DNA from: Pseudoalteromonas luteoviolacea
GTDB lineage: Bacteria > Pseudomonadota > Gammaproteobacteria > Enterobacterales > Alteromonadaceae
Length of the DNA: 64,000 nucleotides
Assembly: GCF_001750165.1 (NCBI RefSeq)
Contig: NZ_CP015411.1
Location: 2,384,001 to 2,448,000, forward strand
Direction: 5' to 3'
Shown in pieces: positions 36,117 to 44,419 of this stretch (the first letter of the stretch is position 1; each line of letters opens with the position of its first letter). A model generated the notes under the pieces. It was not told the DNA's origin. It did not search any database and saw nothing but the letters and a program-made list of their open reading frames with translations. The translations under genes and the position numbers were made by a program.

Positions 36117-36449
36117 TTTAATAATCCTCTGGATATTGCGTGGCACTGTTTTACCTTATTTTTTTATGCATATTAATCTAATGTCGTTGAATAGCTCGTA
36201 TTGCAGGGTGAGTTGCAATTGCAACGAACAAATTAGGACTGTGACATGAGTGTAGCAATCAGTTTTCAAACCTTCATTGAGTCTAAAATTTAGTTAAAGA
36301 ATGTTGGCTTAGTTCACAGCTCTACTAGATTAGTTACCTTTGTTGCTGTTTGTAAGTTAAACACTTTTATCATGACTATCCAAAAATTTGAAATTGTTTT
36401 ATTCAAAGCACGGTCCAATTGATTAGACGATAAAAATGGGAGCATGTAA
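36117..36449. other. Divergent intergenic region between the aminopeptidase and msr fusion genes
   Basis: About 330 bp that must hold both promoters. I see no clear operator, RNA or small gene. Confidence 0.4.
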
Positions 36450-37727
36450 GTGAAAAGGCAGATTACCTTTACTTTGTTACTGGGTTTATTTTCGGCTTTT
36501 AGCTATAGCGCTGATATGCCTAAACCTGAAATGGATAATGCAAGTGTGAATATTCAAACGCTTGTGCTTGGTTCTGGTTGCTTTTGGGGACCAGAAAAAC
36601 GCTATGAAGCGATGAAAGGGGTGATCGATGCAGAATCCGGCTATGCCGATGGCAGTGGGTTCAAAGCGACTTACAAAAACATTACTAGTTCACGTAGACG
36701 TTTTGATGAAAACAACTATGCGGAAGTGGTGAAGGTAACATATAACGCCAATTTGATTTCGACAGAGTCATTGATTAAGTCGTATTTTGAAAGTCACGAC
36801 CCCACACAAAAGAACCGTCAAGGCAATGATGTAGGCACGCAATATCGTTCTATTATCCTGTTTGATTCGGATGAACAGGCGAAACAAGCTCACGCTCTCA
36901 AAGCACGTTACCAGCTGCTTCTACAAAAAGCGGGTTATGGAGATATTCAAACCAAGATTAAACCACTTAAACGATTTTATTCAGCTGAAGAATATCATCA
37001 AAATTACCTTGCAAAAAACCCAAATGGATATTGCCCTGATCACAGCACAGGTGTGACTTTTGAGAAAAAAGATGTGAAAAGTGTAAATAATGATGCTTTG
37101 AAGCAAGGTAAACATATTGTAGTTTTAGATTCACGAAGCTACTGTCCATATTGCGAAAAGTTAAAAAATACGGTTCTTAATGACTATCAAGGTTCAGTTC
37201 CACTTCATTACAGGTATGCAGATCAACTAAAAGGCATCGATATAATGTCAGCTACTTGGGCAACACCAACCATTCTTCTAATTGAAAATGGCAAAGAAAT
37301 TGCAGGTTATCAAGGGTTTATGAATCGAGAAACATTTTATAAGGTATTGGGAGCATTCAAATTAGGTAATACCGAAGCATATAAAATTGCGTTTAAAAAA
37401 GGTACAGAGAGACCGTTTTGTAAGCAGTATGATATTTTCAAAAATACCGGAGATGGGATATTTGTAGATAAACTCAGTGGTGCACCGTTGTTTGACACAA
37501 ACGACAGGTTTAACTCAGGCACAGGGTGGTTGTCGTTTAAATACCCAGTAAAGAATAGTGTTACATATCATAAAGACTTGAGTTACGGCATGGTAAGAAC
37601 TGAGATACGATCAAAATCAACTGGTATTCATTTAGGTCACGTGTTTGAAAACGAGGGACCCGGTGGTACTGATAGATATTGTATTAATGCTAACGTTTTA
37701 GAGTTTATTCCTAGTAATAAAGGCTAA
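36450..37727 (+). CDS. Exported MsrA-thioredoxin-MsrB fusion methionine sulfoxide reductase, 425 aa
   Basis: A GTG start follows a GGGAG site by 9 bp, and a signal peptide ends near YSAD. Residues about 38-195 are MsrA with the catalytic GCFWGPEKRY motif and the C-terminal YHQNYLAKNPNGYC. Residues about 210-305 are a thioredoxin-like domain with YCPYC as redox motif. Residues about 320-425 are MsrB with GTGWLSF, HLGHVF and the catalytic cysteine in RYCIN. The CxxC zinc-binding pairs of many MsrBs are absent. In Neisseria PilB the Trx domain is N-terminal; here it lies between the two reductases. The protein would repair both methionine sulfoxide epimers in the periplasm. Confidence 0.9.
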   Translation: MKRQITFTLLLGLFSAFSYSADMPKPEMDNASVNIQTLVLGSGCFWGPEKRYEAMKGVIDAESGYADGSGFKATYKNITSSRRRFDENNYAEVVKVTYNANLISTESLIKSYFESHDPTQKNRQGNDVGTQYRSIILFDSDEQAKQAHALKARYQLLLQKAGYGDIQTKIKPLKRFYSAEEYHQNYLAKNPNGYCPDHSTGVTFEKKDVKSVNNDALKQGKHIVVLDSRSYCPYCEKLKNTVLNDYQGSVPLHYRYADQLKGIDIMSATWATPTILLIENGKEIAGYQGFMNRETFYKVLGAFKLGNTEAYKIAFKKGTERPFCKQYDIFKNTGDGIFVDKLSGAPLFDTNDRFNSGTGWLSFKYPVKNSVTYHKDLSYGMVRTEIRSKSTGIHLGHVFENEGPGGTDRYCINANVLEFIPSNKG

Positions 37728-37834
37728 CCAGTAGTACATTTTAGCATCAATAATGACACTCCAATTTATAATAAGTCAAACTTAGTTATAAGTGTTGACT
37801 TATTATTTTCTGTCTTAATGAAATATGGACATTT

Positions 37835-38146
37835 TTAGTGTTCGGTCATATTGATCGCAGTCACTTTGCCCAAGCCATCATGGCATACGCCGACATAAGC
37901 CGTAATTTTTTTTCCGGAGGCATGTGCAGCGATGGCTAGGGAAAGCATAGCATCTGAGTTAGGGTACTCACCATTTAAAATGGTCAATCTTTGTTTATTT
38001 GCACATGAGATATTAGTTGGTTGTTTTAAATATATATCAGTTCTGCTCTCTCTTACATAGATACTTTCAATATTAACAGCGCTTATGTTACCGACCGCAT
38101 GAGAAAGGGATGGAATTAATAATAATGATAGTAGTAGCTTTTTCAT
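37835..38146 (-). CDS. Small secreted protein of unknown function, 103 aa
   Basis: A clean signal peptide (MKKLLLSLLLIPSLSHA) precedes a mature region of about 86 residues with two cysteines (ISCANK and GVCHDG), probably paired. I do not recognise a named family. It is a single gene, convergent with the Msr fusion gene. Confidence 0.6.
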   Translation of the reverse strand: MKKLLLSLLLIPSLSHAVGNISAVNIESIYVRESRTDIYLKQPTNISCANKQRLTILNGEYPNSDAMLSLAIAAHASGKKITAYVGVCHDGLGKVTAINMTEH

Positions 38147-38674
38147 TGTTACCTCTTGTAAAAATAGTTTTTTATAGATTTATGTGTGGTTCTTGTAAAT
38201 TTTAATTTTTTATTTTAAAGGGATGTCTTTTATAAAAAACATTGATTATACCGCTAAAAAATAAGGCGCAATGTTGAATTGCGATTATTTTGGTATGGTA
38301 AATTTTTTCATTCAGCTAATATAAATTTGTTATTTTAATGAATGTTAAGGTATTTATAATAGAAAAGATGGTTAGGTCTGTAATGTTAACATTATTTTTT
38401 TAAATTTAATGTAATTAGCTAGCTTTATTGTCTAAATTTAGGGTTTTTATTAATTTAATAATATTTATTCGTTGATGGCTATATATATTTTTATAGGACT
38501 ATAAGAAAGGGGTATGTCAATTTTTCCTAAATTTATCAGTGATTTCTCACCGCGATAATATTACAAAATAGAGAAGTAACTTGGTAATCTAATAATAACA
38601 CCATTAATTTAACATAATAATATTGGATAGCTTGTATGAACAAATTCATTTATTTAGCGCTTTAACATAAAATT
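38147..38674. other. AT-rich intergenic region, about 530 bp
   Basis: Very AT-rich, with no coding frame, tRNA or confident RNA structure. The Fur box and promoter of the PepSY operon begin at its right end. Confidence 0.5.
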
Positions 38675-38693
38675 GCTAATAAAAACCATTATC
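38675..38693 (+). promoter_or_regulatory. Fur box upstream of the PepSY operon
   Basis: The 19-mer GCTAATAAAAACCATTATC matches the Fur consensus GATAATGATAATCATTATC at 15 of 19 positions. It lies 88 bp before the first gene. It predicts iron-repressed expression. Confidence 0.6.
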
Positions 38694-38780
38694 ATTACAC
38701 TTTTACTGTGCAAAAATGTCCCTGTTATGTTTATAATTCCGTATTCCAATTACTAGAAAGCTAAGGATAGGAGCAAAAGT

Positions 38781-39035
38781 TTGTACGCTTTTCTAATGGT
38801 GTTACTGATAAGCATCGGTACATTTCTTACTTATTTATCGAATAGACACCAAAGGTTATTAAAAAAGCCGATGTCTAAAACATACCAAAAATTTGGTTAC
38901 GTGTTATTAGTTGCAGCAATATTAGTTGGGCTCTTAAGTTTTGTTGGTTCAGCAGGTGTATTTATATGGGTCCTAATTTTGATGACGGCTTTGTTTTGTT
39001 TTCCGTTTATCAGCCTATTTATCAAAAGGAATTAG
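38781..39035 (+). CDS. DUF3325-like small membrane protein, 84 aa
   Basis: It has three hydrophobic spans with a conserved-looking SNRHQRLLKKP loop after the first, which resembles DUF3325 proteins encoded with PepSY genes near iron-siderophore receptors. It is the first gene of a three-gene operon behind a Fur box and ends 2 bp before the next start. The start (TTG 38781) follows a GGAG site. Its molecular role is unknown. Confidence 0.65.
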   Translation: MYAFLMVLLISIGTFLTYLSNRHQRLLKKPMSKTYQKFGYVLLVAAILVGLLSFVGSAGVFIWVLILMTALFCFPFISLFIKRN

Positions 39036-39037
39036 GC

Positions 39038-39349
39038 ATGTCTCAAACAGATAAAATTCAGCCGCATTGGTGGAGTAAAACGTTCGCAGGGATCTTCGCT
39101 GGTTTTTTCTTGTCGCTTGGCCTTGTAGGCATTTTTGCATGGATAGGCCCGACTGGACTTACAGAACAAATTACAGCTGAGCAAAGGTCCTGGAAAACGC
39201 AGTTTAACATGTGGATGATCACACCAATTTGGTGCTTGATACTTAGTTTTGTTTACCTGTTTAAAACAGGCAAGCAAGCATGGATATACCTTGGAGGTGG
39301 TGCGGTTTTATCAATTGCAGTTGTGTATGCATTAAGGAGTTACCTATGA
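39038..39349 (+). CDS. DUF3649-like small membrane protein, 103 aa
   Basis: ATG 39038 has an AAAGGA site and follows the previous stop by 2 bp. An upstream in-frame extension overlaps the previous gene and is unlikely. There are three membrane spans with TFAGIFAGFFLSLGLVGIFAW at the start, resembling the iron-transporter-associated DUF3649 family. It overlaps the PepSY gene by 4 bp (ATGA), so translation is coupled. Confidence 0.65.
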   Translation: MSQTDKIQPHWWSKTFAGIFAGFFLSLGLVGIFAWIGPTGLTEQITAEQRSWKTQFNMWMITPIWCLILSFVYLFKTGKQAWIYLGGGAVLSIAVVYALRSYL

Positions 39350-40968
39350 AAGTTAGGTCAGATATTTTAAGGACGTATCAGAGCCTACATACTTGGACGG
39401 GAATTACAGCTGGGTTATTGCTATTTATCGGCTTTTTTGCTGGAGCGCTTACAATGTTCAGCTCTGCGATTAATGACTGGGCAACGCCGCCAAATTATCA
39501 ACTACAACAAGTCGAGTCAGGAAAACATGACATATTACTGCAACATGTATTATCTTCTAAGCCCAATGCACTTAAAGGCGTAACGGTCAGTTTTGAAGAT
39601 GGCAGCTCGCCAATATCATGGTATGGACATGGATCTGCACGTGGTTTTTCAATGGATGACCAAGTTTGGCATGCAACCCTCAATGATCAAGGTGAAGTGG
39701 TTGCTGAACTGCGTCATGTGAATGAGTTGTCTATGTTGGTTGATTATTTACATCGTTCAGCTGGGATAATAGGCGAGCTAGGGCATGATCAAGCGGGTGT
39801 ATATGTTTTGGGTATAGCCGCATTTTTGTACTTTATTGCACTAGTATCTGGGTTGATATTTTTATTACCCAGTCTTGTAAAAAGTTTTTTTGCACTTCGA
39901 AAAGAGAAAGGCCCAAATCGCTTTTGGTTAGACTCACATAATCTAGTAGGTATAGCCAGCTTACCGTTTCATATTATTATAGCGGTGACAGTCATTGTTT
40001 TTTCATTTCACGACTTATTTTACGGTGGGCTAAGTCAAGTATACGGTGAAAAGCCGATGTTTGGTGGTGGTGAAAAACATCAAGAAGTTACATATGAAAT
40101 AAGAGATTTAGCTTCTTTAAATGAAATAAAACAAGCAACACTCACCTATGCACCTGGCTATGAAGTTAAAAGCGTGAGTTTAAGCCGTTTAACAACAGAG
40201 CACCCGTCTGCAACGGTTATGATAGTCAGTGACCGCACGTTAATGCGCGGCCCACATAATGATTATGTATTCATGAACCCTTTCACATTGGAGATTAACT
40301 CAAGTAGTGTCACCAGTGAGCATGGGCAGCAAGGAGTTTGGGGAGCGATAGTAACAAGCTTTTTTGGGCTTCATTTTGGAAGTTATGGTGGGGAGCTCGG
40401 CCGATGGCTTTATTTTATTATGGGGTTAGGTGGAGCATTCTTGTTTTATAGCGGAAATTTAATCTGGCTTGAAAAAAGATGTAAAAAACAATCTACAGCG
40501 CAAAGTCGTTCAAGTTATTTTATGGCGAATTTAACTATTGGGGTAACGCTTGGCTGCGCAATTGGCATAGCTGGTACTTTTGCTGCTAATAAATGGCTAA
40601 CATTAGGTGATTGGAATATAAACATTGCCTATATGTGGGTTTACTATACGCTGTTCTTGGCAACGATGGTCAGTTCATTTACCTTTGGGGCCGCCAGATT
40701 CAGTTTAATTGGTTTACAGTTGTTTATTGCGCTATGTATTGCTATACCGCTTAATTCACTTATTGCTCTTGTGTTTCCTTCAATTGGTATTTGGAGCCCA
40801 GATTCAATTGTCGATTTGGGTGTTGAGATCGGCGCTTTAGGATTTGCACTGGCTGCATTTTATGCCTTAAAGCGCGCGAAGAAGCGTATTTATGCTGGTG
40901 AAGAAAACAGTATTTGGTATTGCCCTAGGGTTAGTAAGTTGCGACAGGCCGAGAGTCCAATAGCATAA
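39346..40968 (+). CDS. PepSY-associated TM helix protein, probable iron/siderophore reductase, 540 aa
   Basis: ATG 39346 has a strong AAGGAG site. The protein has the PepSY-TM layout: a first span at LHTWTGITAGLLLFIGF, a periplasmic PepSY-like region, further spans with conserved histidines (HNLVGIASLPFH and FFGLHFGSYGG), and extra C-terminal spans. Such proteins are thought to be inner-membrane ferric-siderophore reductases or assist periplasmic iron release. The Fur box and the two small partner genes support an iron role. No TonB receptor gene is adjacent. Confidence 0.8.
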   Translation: MKVRSDILRTYQSLHTWTGITAGLLLFIGFFAGALTMFSSAINDWATPPNYQLQQVESGKHDILLQHVLSSKPNALKGVTVSFEDGSSPISWYGHGSARGFSMDDQVWHATLNDQGEVVAELRHVNELSMLVDYLHRSAGIIGELGHDQAGVYVLGIAAFLYFIALVSGLIFLLPSLVKSFFALRKEKGPNRFWLDSHNLVGIASLPFHIIIAVTVIVFSFHDLFYGGLSQVYGEKPMFGGGEKHQEVTYEIRDLASLNEIKQATLTYAPGYEVKSVSLSRLTTEHPSATVMIVSDRTLMRGPHNDYVFMNPFTLEINSSSVTSEHGQQGVWGAIVTSFFGLHFGSYGGELGRWLYFIMGLGGAFLFYSGNLIWLEKRCKKQSTAQSRSSYFMANLTIGVTLGCAIGIAGTFAANKWLTLGDWNINIAYMWVYYTLFLATMVSSFTFGAARFSLIGLQLFIALCIAIPLNSLIALVFPSIGIWSPDSIVDLGVEIGALGFALAAFYALKRAKKRIYAGEENSIWYCPRVSKLRQAESPIA

Positions 40969-40976
40969 TATATTTT

Positions 40977-41001
40977 AGCCGGCATAAACGTCGGCTTTTT
41001 A
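40977..41001 (+). terminator. Terminator of the PepSY operon
   Basis: The stem AGCCG / CGGCT is followed by TTTTT, between convergent genes and overlapping the last codon of the GGDEF gene on the other strand. Confidence 0.6.
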
Positions 41002-42786
41002 TGTGTCAAATACAGACCCGAGTGATACTTGATTACGGCCGTGCTGTTTGGCAAAGTACAAAGCCATATCTGATTGTTTAACCAGTTCGTGCGGCTCTAG
41101 GTCGATACCCCAACGCGTTGCAATACCTATACTCACAGTAAGTTTAATTACTGTGTTTTCAAACCTAACGAACGATGCTTCAGTGTGTTTTCTTATCAAC
41201 TCAGCTAGCTCGAATGCATCGCCCTCATTACATTCGGGGAGCAAAATACAAAACTCTTCACCGCCATAGCGTGCAACGATATCTCCTGCACGCGTGCACG
41301 TTTTTTTTAGCATGTCAGCGATATGAGCTATACATTTATCGCCACACTGATGGCCGTAGGTATCGTTAATTTTTTTAAAATGGTCAATATCGATCATTAA
41401 TAAACTAACAGAGTGACCAAATCGTTTGGCCCTCATGCATTCGGTATTGAGCGCATCATTTAGGCTTCGTCTATTAAATACCTGTGTGAGCTCATCAATG
41501 CGAGAGATATGTTTGAGTTTATCATACGCAGTTTGCAGTTCTCTCGTTCTATTCATGACCTCCGTTTCTAAACGTTGATTTGCTTTGCGAATTTCAGTCA
41601 TACTCCTTGCCTGAGCAACGAATCGTTTCCTTCTTTCAGAGTTTATTCGCTCGGCCATAGCAAAGGATAAGCATGCGACTTCTATCGATGTGCCAATGGT
41701 TAAAGCATGTTCTGTAAACCAGTTATTAGGTAAAAAGTTTAACTTATTTGCGGCAAGGATAAGCCCACCGCACAATGCTGCGTTCCAGGCCAATGAATAA
41801 TATGTAGAGAAATGTGTACCTTCAAACAACTTTATCGTTCTGGTAATAACACCCCAAGAACAAGCTATCGAAGCGTACAAAATGATCACTCTTATCATCG
41901 TACCATATGTAAAATACATCGATGCAAATAGCAAACACACGCCCATACCAATAATGAATAGGCAGCCGTTGTATAAAATAAGACTGTTTTTTCGTAGCTC
42001 TAAAAGCTTGATAATGAAAAATGTGCCCGCTAAAACAGCAGCTACCAAGAAAAAGAGTATAGATTGGTCATTCCACCATAAACTTCCTTGCCAAAGGTAT
42101 CTGAAGGCGAGACCTGATAAACTAAAATAAAACGCAATTATGGCCGATACATACACAACGTAGTATAGAAAAGTTTCATCTTTGAGAGAAAGGTACATAA
42201 AGATGTTGTAGATCACCATAATACTCATTAAGCCAAAATAAATACCGAGAAAAAGTGTATTAAGCTGATCTGTTTCATAAAACTCTTTTTGCTCCCAGAG
42301 TCTGATGGGCAATTGTAAAGCACTCGTAGATTCAGCTTGAATAAACAGAGTGAGAGGACCGCTGATGTCTTTATTTATGGGTAAAATGAAATTGTGATGT
42401 TTGATTAGTCGCTCGTCGAAATGTTGCTTGTCACCAAGCTTGGCATAGCTGAGTACATCATCATTATCCATCAAGTAGAGTTTTAAACTGTCGAGAACAG
42501 GGTAGGCTATTTCAATTAGATAAGCGTGTTGATCGCTTGATAGTGAAAAGTTAACTTTGACCCAATAAGTTTGGTTTGTATACCCTAAGTTAAAATTACT
42601 GAGTTCATTTGTCTGCCAGTGATTTTGTGGCAAAGAAAGTACATCAACGATACCAAACTGATTATTTTGAAGATATTGGCTGCCAGCACTTAAGTTAACG
42701 TATTTGCCGTTTGTGAGCGTAAGATCTGACTCAACAGCATAGGCAACTGAAGTGCAGAAAAACAATAATACTAATAACGTTTTCAC
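40999..42786 (-). CDS. 7TM-DISM diguanylate cyclase, 595 aa
   Basis: A signal peptide precedes a periplasmic beta-rich domain of the 7TMR-DISMED2 type (about 25-160, with YWVKVNFSL). Seven membrane spans (about 180-380) and a short coiled coil (ANQRLETEVMNRTRELQ) follow. The C-terminal GGDEF domain has RIDELTQVFNRR, the active motif GGEEF and an RAGD inhibitory site five residues before it. It would synthesise c-di-GMP in response to an extracellular signal, perhaps a carbohydrate-like ligand, with product feedback. It is a single gene. Confidence 0.93.
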   Translation of the reverse strand: MKTLLVLLFFCTSVAYAVESDLTLTNGKYVNLSAGSQYLQNNQFGIVDVLSLPQNHWQTNELSNFNLGYTNQTYWVKVNFSLSSDQHAYLIEIAYPVLDSLKLYLMDNDDVLSYAKLGDKQHFDERLIKHHNFILPINKDISGPLTLFIQAESTSALQLPIRLWEQKEFYETDQLNTLFLGIYFGLMSIMVIYNIFMYLSLKDETFLYYVVYVSAIIAFYFSLSGLAFRYLWQGSLWWNDQSILFFLVAAVLAGTFFIIKLLELRKNSLILYNGCLFIIGMGVCLLFASMYFTYGTMIRVIILYASIACSWGVITRTIKLFEGTHFSTYYSLAWNAALCGGLILAANKLNFLPNNWFTEHALTIGTSIEVACLSFAMAERINSERRKRFVAQARSMTEIRKANQRLETEVMNRTRELQTAYDKLKHISRIDELTQVFNRRSLNDALNTECMRAKRFGHSVSLLMIDIDHFKKINDTYGHQCGDKCIAHIADMLKKTCTRAGDIVARYGGEEFCILLPECNEGDAFELAELIRKHTEASFVRFENTVIKLTVSIGIATRWGIDLEPHELVKQSDMALYFAKQHGRNQVSLGSVFDT

Positions 42787-42879
42787 AAGCTATAGATTGG
42801 GTTATGACTCTATCTAAAGTTTAGAAGTGGATATCAGTTTCGGCAAAAACTATATTTAGTAGAACACATCATACTTATT

Positions 42880-43404
42880 TTATGTATGAATCATTTGTAA
42901 CTTTGCAGTAAGAAGTGAAACTAAGTCAACAGGAGAGAGCTCTTCGTTGTTTAGACCGTAAATTAGTGTCATGAAGTAACAATCCATCATCGCGGTGGCT
43001 TTAACTTCATCGTATTTATAACCTTCAAAAAGCATATGTTTGAACTCTGTAAGCTGCTCTTCGAAAAATGTACTGTGCCACATTAAGTCTTGTAAAAGAG
43101 CCTTGCTAAAAGGGCGGTTTTCGCAGTAAAAACGATACAAAAACTTCGCGTAGTGCCTAAGGCGCAACCGAGGACTTGTCTGTTCGTTTTCTTGATGTGC
43201 TGCTTTAAGTACTTCGTCAATACGCTGATGCATTGCCAGTTTTAAAATATCTATTTTATTCGGAAAGTGGCTAAACACTGTTCCGGTGGCCACAGATGCA
43301 TGTAACGCGATCTGGCGTGTTGTTGTTTCCGCATAACCGTGTTCTTGAAATAGATTCCAGCTGACATCTAGTATTTTCTGAGCTGTAATTTCTCTTTTTT
43401 TCAT
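42880..43404 (-). CDS. TetR-family transcription regulator, 174 aa
   Basis: The N-terminal HTH (AQKILDVSWNLFQEHGYAETTTRQIALHA, residues about 8-36) and the FSHFPNKIDILKLA helix are typical of TetR. The C-terminal ligand domain is short and unassigned. It is divergent from a small membrane protein gene. The 132-bp gap carries two copies of a 12-bp palindrome that overlap that gene's promoter. It probably represses the small gene and perhaps itself. Confidence 0.88.
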   Translation of the reverse strand: MKKREITAQKILDVSWNLFQEHGYAETTTRQIALHASVATGTVFSHFPNKIDILKLAMHQRIDEVLKAAHQENEQTSPRLRLRHYAKFLYRFYCENRPFSKALLQDLMWHSTFFEEQLTEFKHMLFEGYKYDEVKATAMMDCYFMTLIYGLNNEELSPVDLVSLLTAKLQMIHT

Positions 43405-43477
43405 ATTAAATCAAAGTATTGAGTACGATAGCAAGCTTATCATAAATTGCGACAAATGTAACAAACTAATCTTTATA

Positions 43478-43521
43478 TTGACAAAATTGAGCGCGCTCAT
43501 TAAATTAAATGAGCGCGCTCA
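43478..43521 (+). promoter_or_regulatory. Consensus promoter with twin TGAGCGCGCTCA operators
   Basis: A -35 TTGACA at 43478-43483 is followed by a 17-bp spacer and TAAATT at 43501-43506 (4/6 of the -10). The palindrome TGAGCGCGCTCA lies at 43488-43499, inside the spacer, and again at 43510-43521, just after the -10. The copies are 22 bp apart, about two helical turns. This is a typical repressor arrangement for the adjacent TetR protein (inference). Confidence 0.8.
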
Positions 43522-43539
43522 ATTAACGGGAGGTGTTTG

Positions 43540-43755
43540 ATGCTAACGCGAATTATTGGTTATGTTTTATTTGTTCCATTTATTCTTTTTTACAGTTATG
43601 TACTCGGGCCAGCACTCAAAGTGGTTCTTATTCCTGGGGGATTGATGTTATTTGTTTTGATCCTTGGTCCAGACGAGTTTTCGAAACATTGGCGTAGTGC
43701 ATTTGAAAAGCCGGTTAATGATCTAAAACCTGTTCAAAGTAGGCATGCTGGATAA
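43540..43755 (+). CDS. Small membrane protein under TetR control, 71 aa
   Basis: ATG 43540 follows a GGGAGG site by 7 bp; a TTG one codon earlier is also in frame. There are two hydrophobic spans (GYVLFVPFILFYSYVLGPAL and IPGGLMLFVLILG) and a charged tail. I recognise no family. Its strong, tightly operator-controlled promoter suggests a response to a toxic or lipophilic compound sensed by the TetR protein, which is an inference. Confidence 0.65.
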   Translation: MLTRIIGYVLFVPFILFYSYVLGPALKVVLIPGGLMLFVLILGPDEFSKHWRSAFEKPVNDLKPVQSRHAG

Positions 43756-43799
43756 GGATTGTTAAAAACGTATGCTTTGCAATAAGTTATAATGCAACC

Positions 43800-43826
43800 A
43801 AAAAAGCCGCACTATGCGGTTTTTTA
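43800..43826 (+). terminator. Terminator before purE
   Basis: AAAAAAGCCGCA and TGCGGTTTTTT form a short stem with a T-run, 45 bp after the small membrane protein gene. Confidence 0.75.
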
Positions 43827-43859
43827 ATTATTGATGCTCGCTTTAACGCATCACTCGGG

Positions 43860-43894
43860 TATAATACTCTCGATTTCGGCGCAACCCCTTTAGC
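43860..43894 (+). promoter_or_regulatory. purE promoter with possible PurR site
   Basis: A TATAAT -10 lies at 43860-43865. At 43879-43894 a sequence beginning GCGCAACC matches the E. coli PurR operator at about 10 of 16 positions, just after the expected start site. The PurR assignment is weak. Confidence 0.35.
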
Positions 43895-43935
43895 GCTGTA
43901 GTAAGTATCGTTTAATTTAGAATTGAGGATTTATT

Positions 43936-44418
43936 ATGACGGTTGGCATTATCATGGGCTCTAAGTCGGATTGGCCTACAATGCAACATGCGGCAGATAT
44001 GTTAGATAAGTTTGGCATTGAGTATGAAACAAAGGTGGTTTCGGCGCATCGTACTCCTCAATTATTGGCCGATTATGCATCATCGGCCGCGGATCGCGGT
44101 ATTAAGGTTATTATTGCTGGAGCAGGTGGCGCGGCGCACTTACCAGGTATGGCTGCTGCATTCACAAGCTTACCAGTTCTAGGTGTTCCTGTTAAATCAA
44201 AGACGTTAAACGGCGTTGATTCTTTACTTTCTATTTGTCAAATGCCAAAAGGCGTTGCGGTAGGTACACTCGCAATTGGCGATGCTGGTGCTGCAAATGC
44301 TGGCCTGTTAGCTGCTCAAATCCTAGGCTGCCAACAGCCAGAAATTTTTGAAAAGGTAGAAGCGTTCAGAAAAGCACAGACTGAAACAATTCTAGCTAAC
44401 CCTAATCCTGCTGAGTAA
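43936..44418 (+). CDS. purE: N5-carboxyaminoimidazole ribonucleotide mutase PurE, 160 aa
   Basis: The class I PurE motifs GIIMGSKSDWPTM, SAHRTP and IIAGAGGAAHLPGM are present at normal length. It converts N5-CAIR to CAIR in purine synthesis. It is followed after 1 bp by purK, whose product makes N5-CAIR. Confidence 0.97.
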   Translation: MTVGIIMGSKSDWPTMQHAADMLDKFGIEYETKVVSAHRTPQLLADYASSAADRGIKVIIAGAGGAAHLPGMAAAFTSLPVLGVPVKSKTLNGVDSLLSICQMPKGVAVGTLAIGDAGAANAGLLAAQILGCQQPEIFEKVEAFRKAQTETILANPNPAE

Positions 44419-44419
44419 C

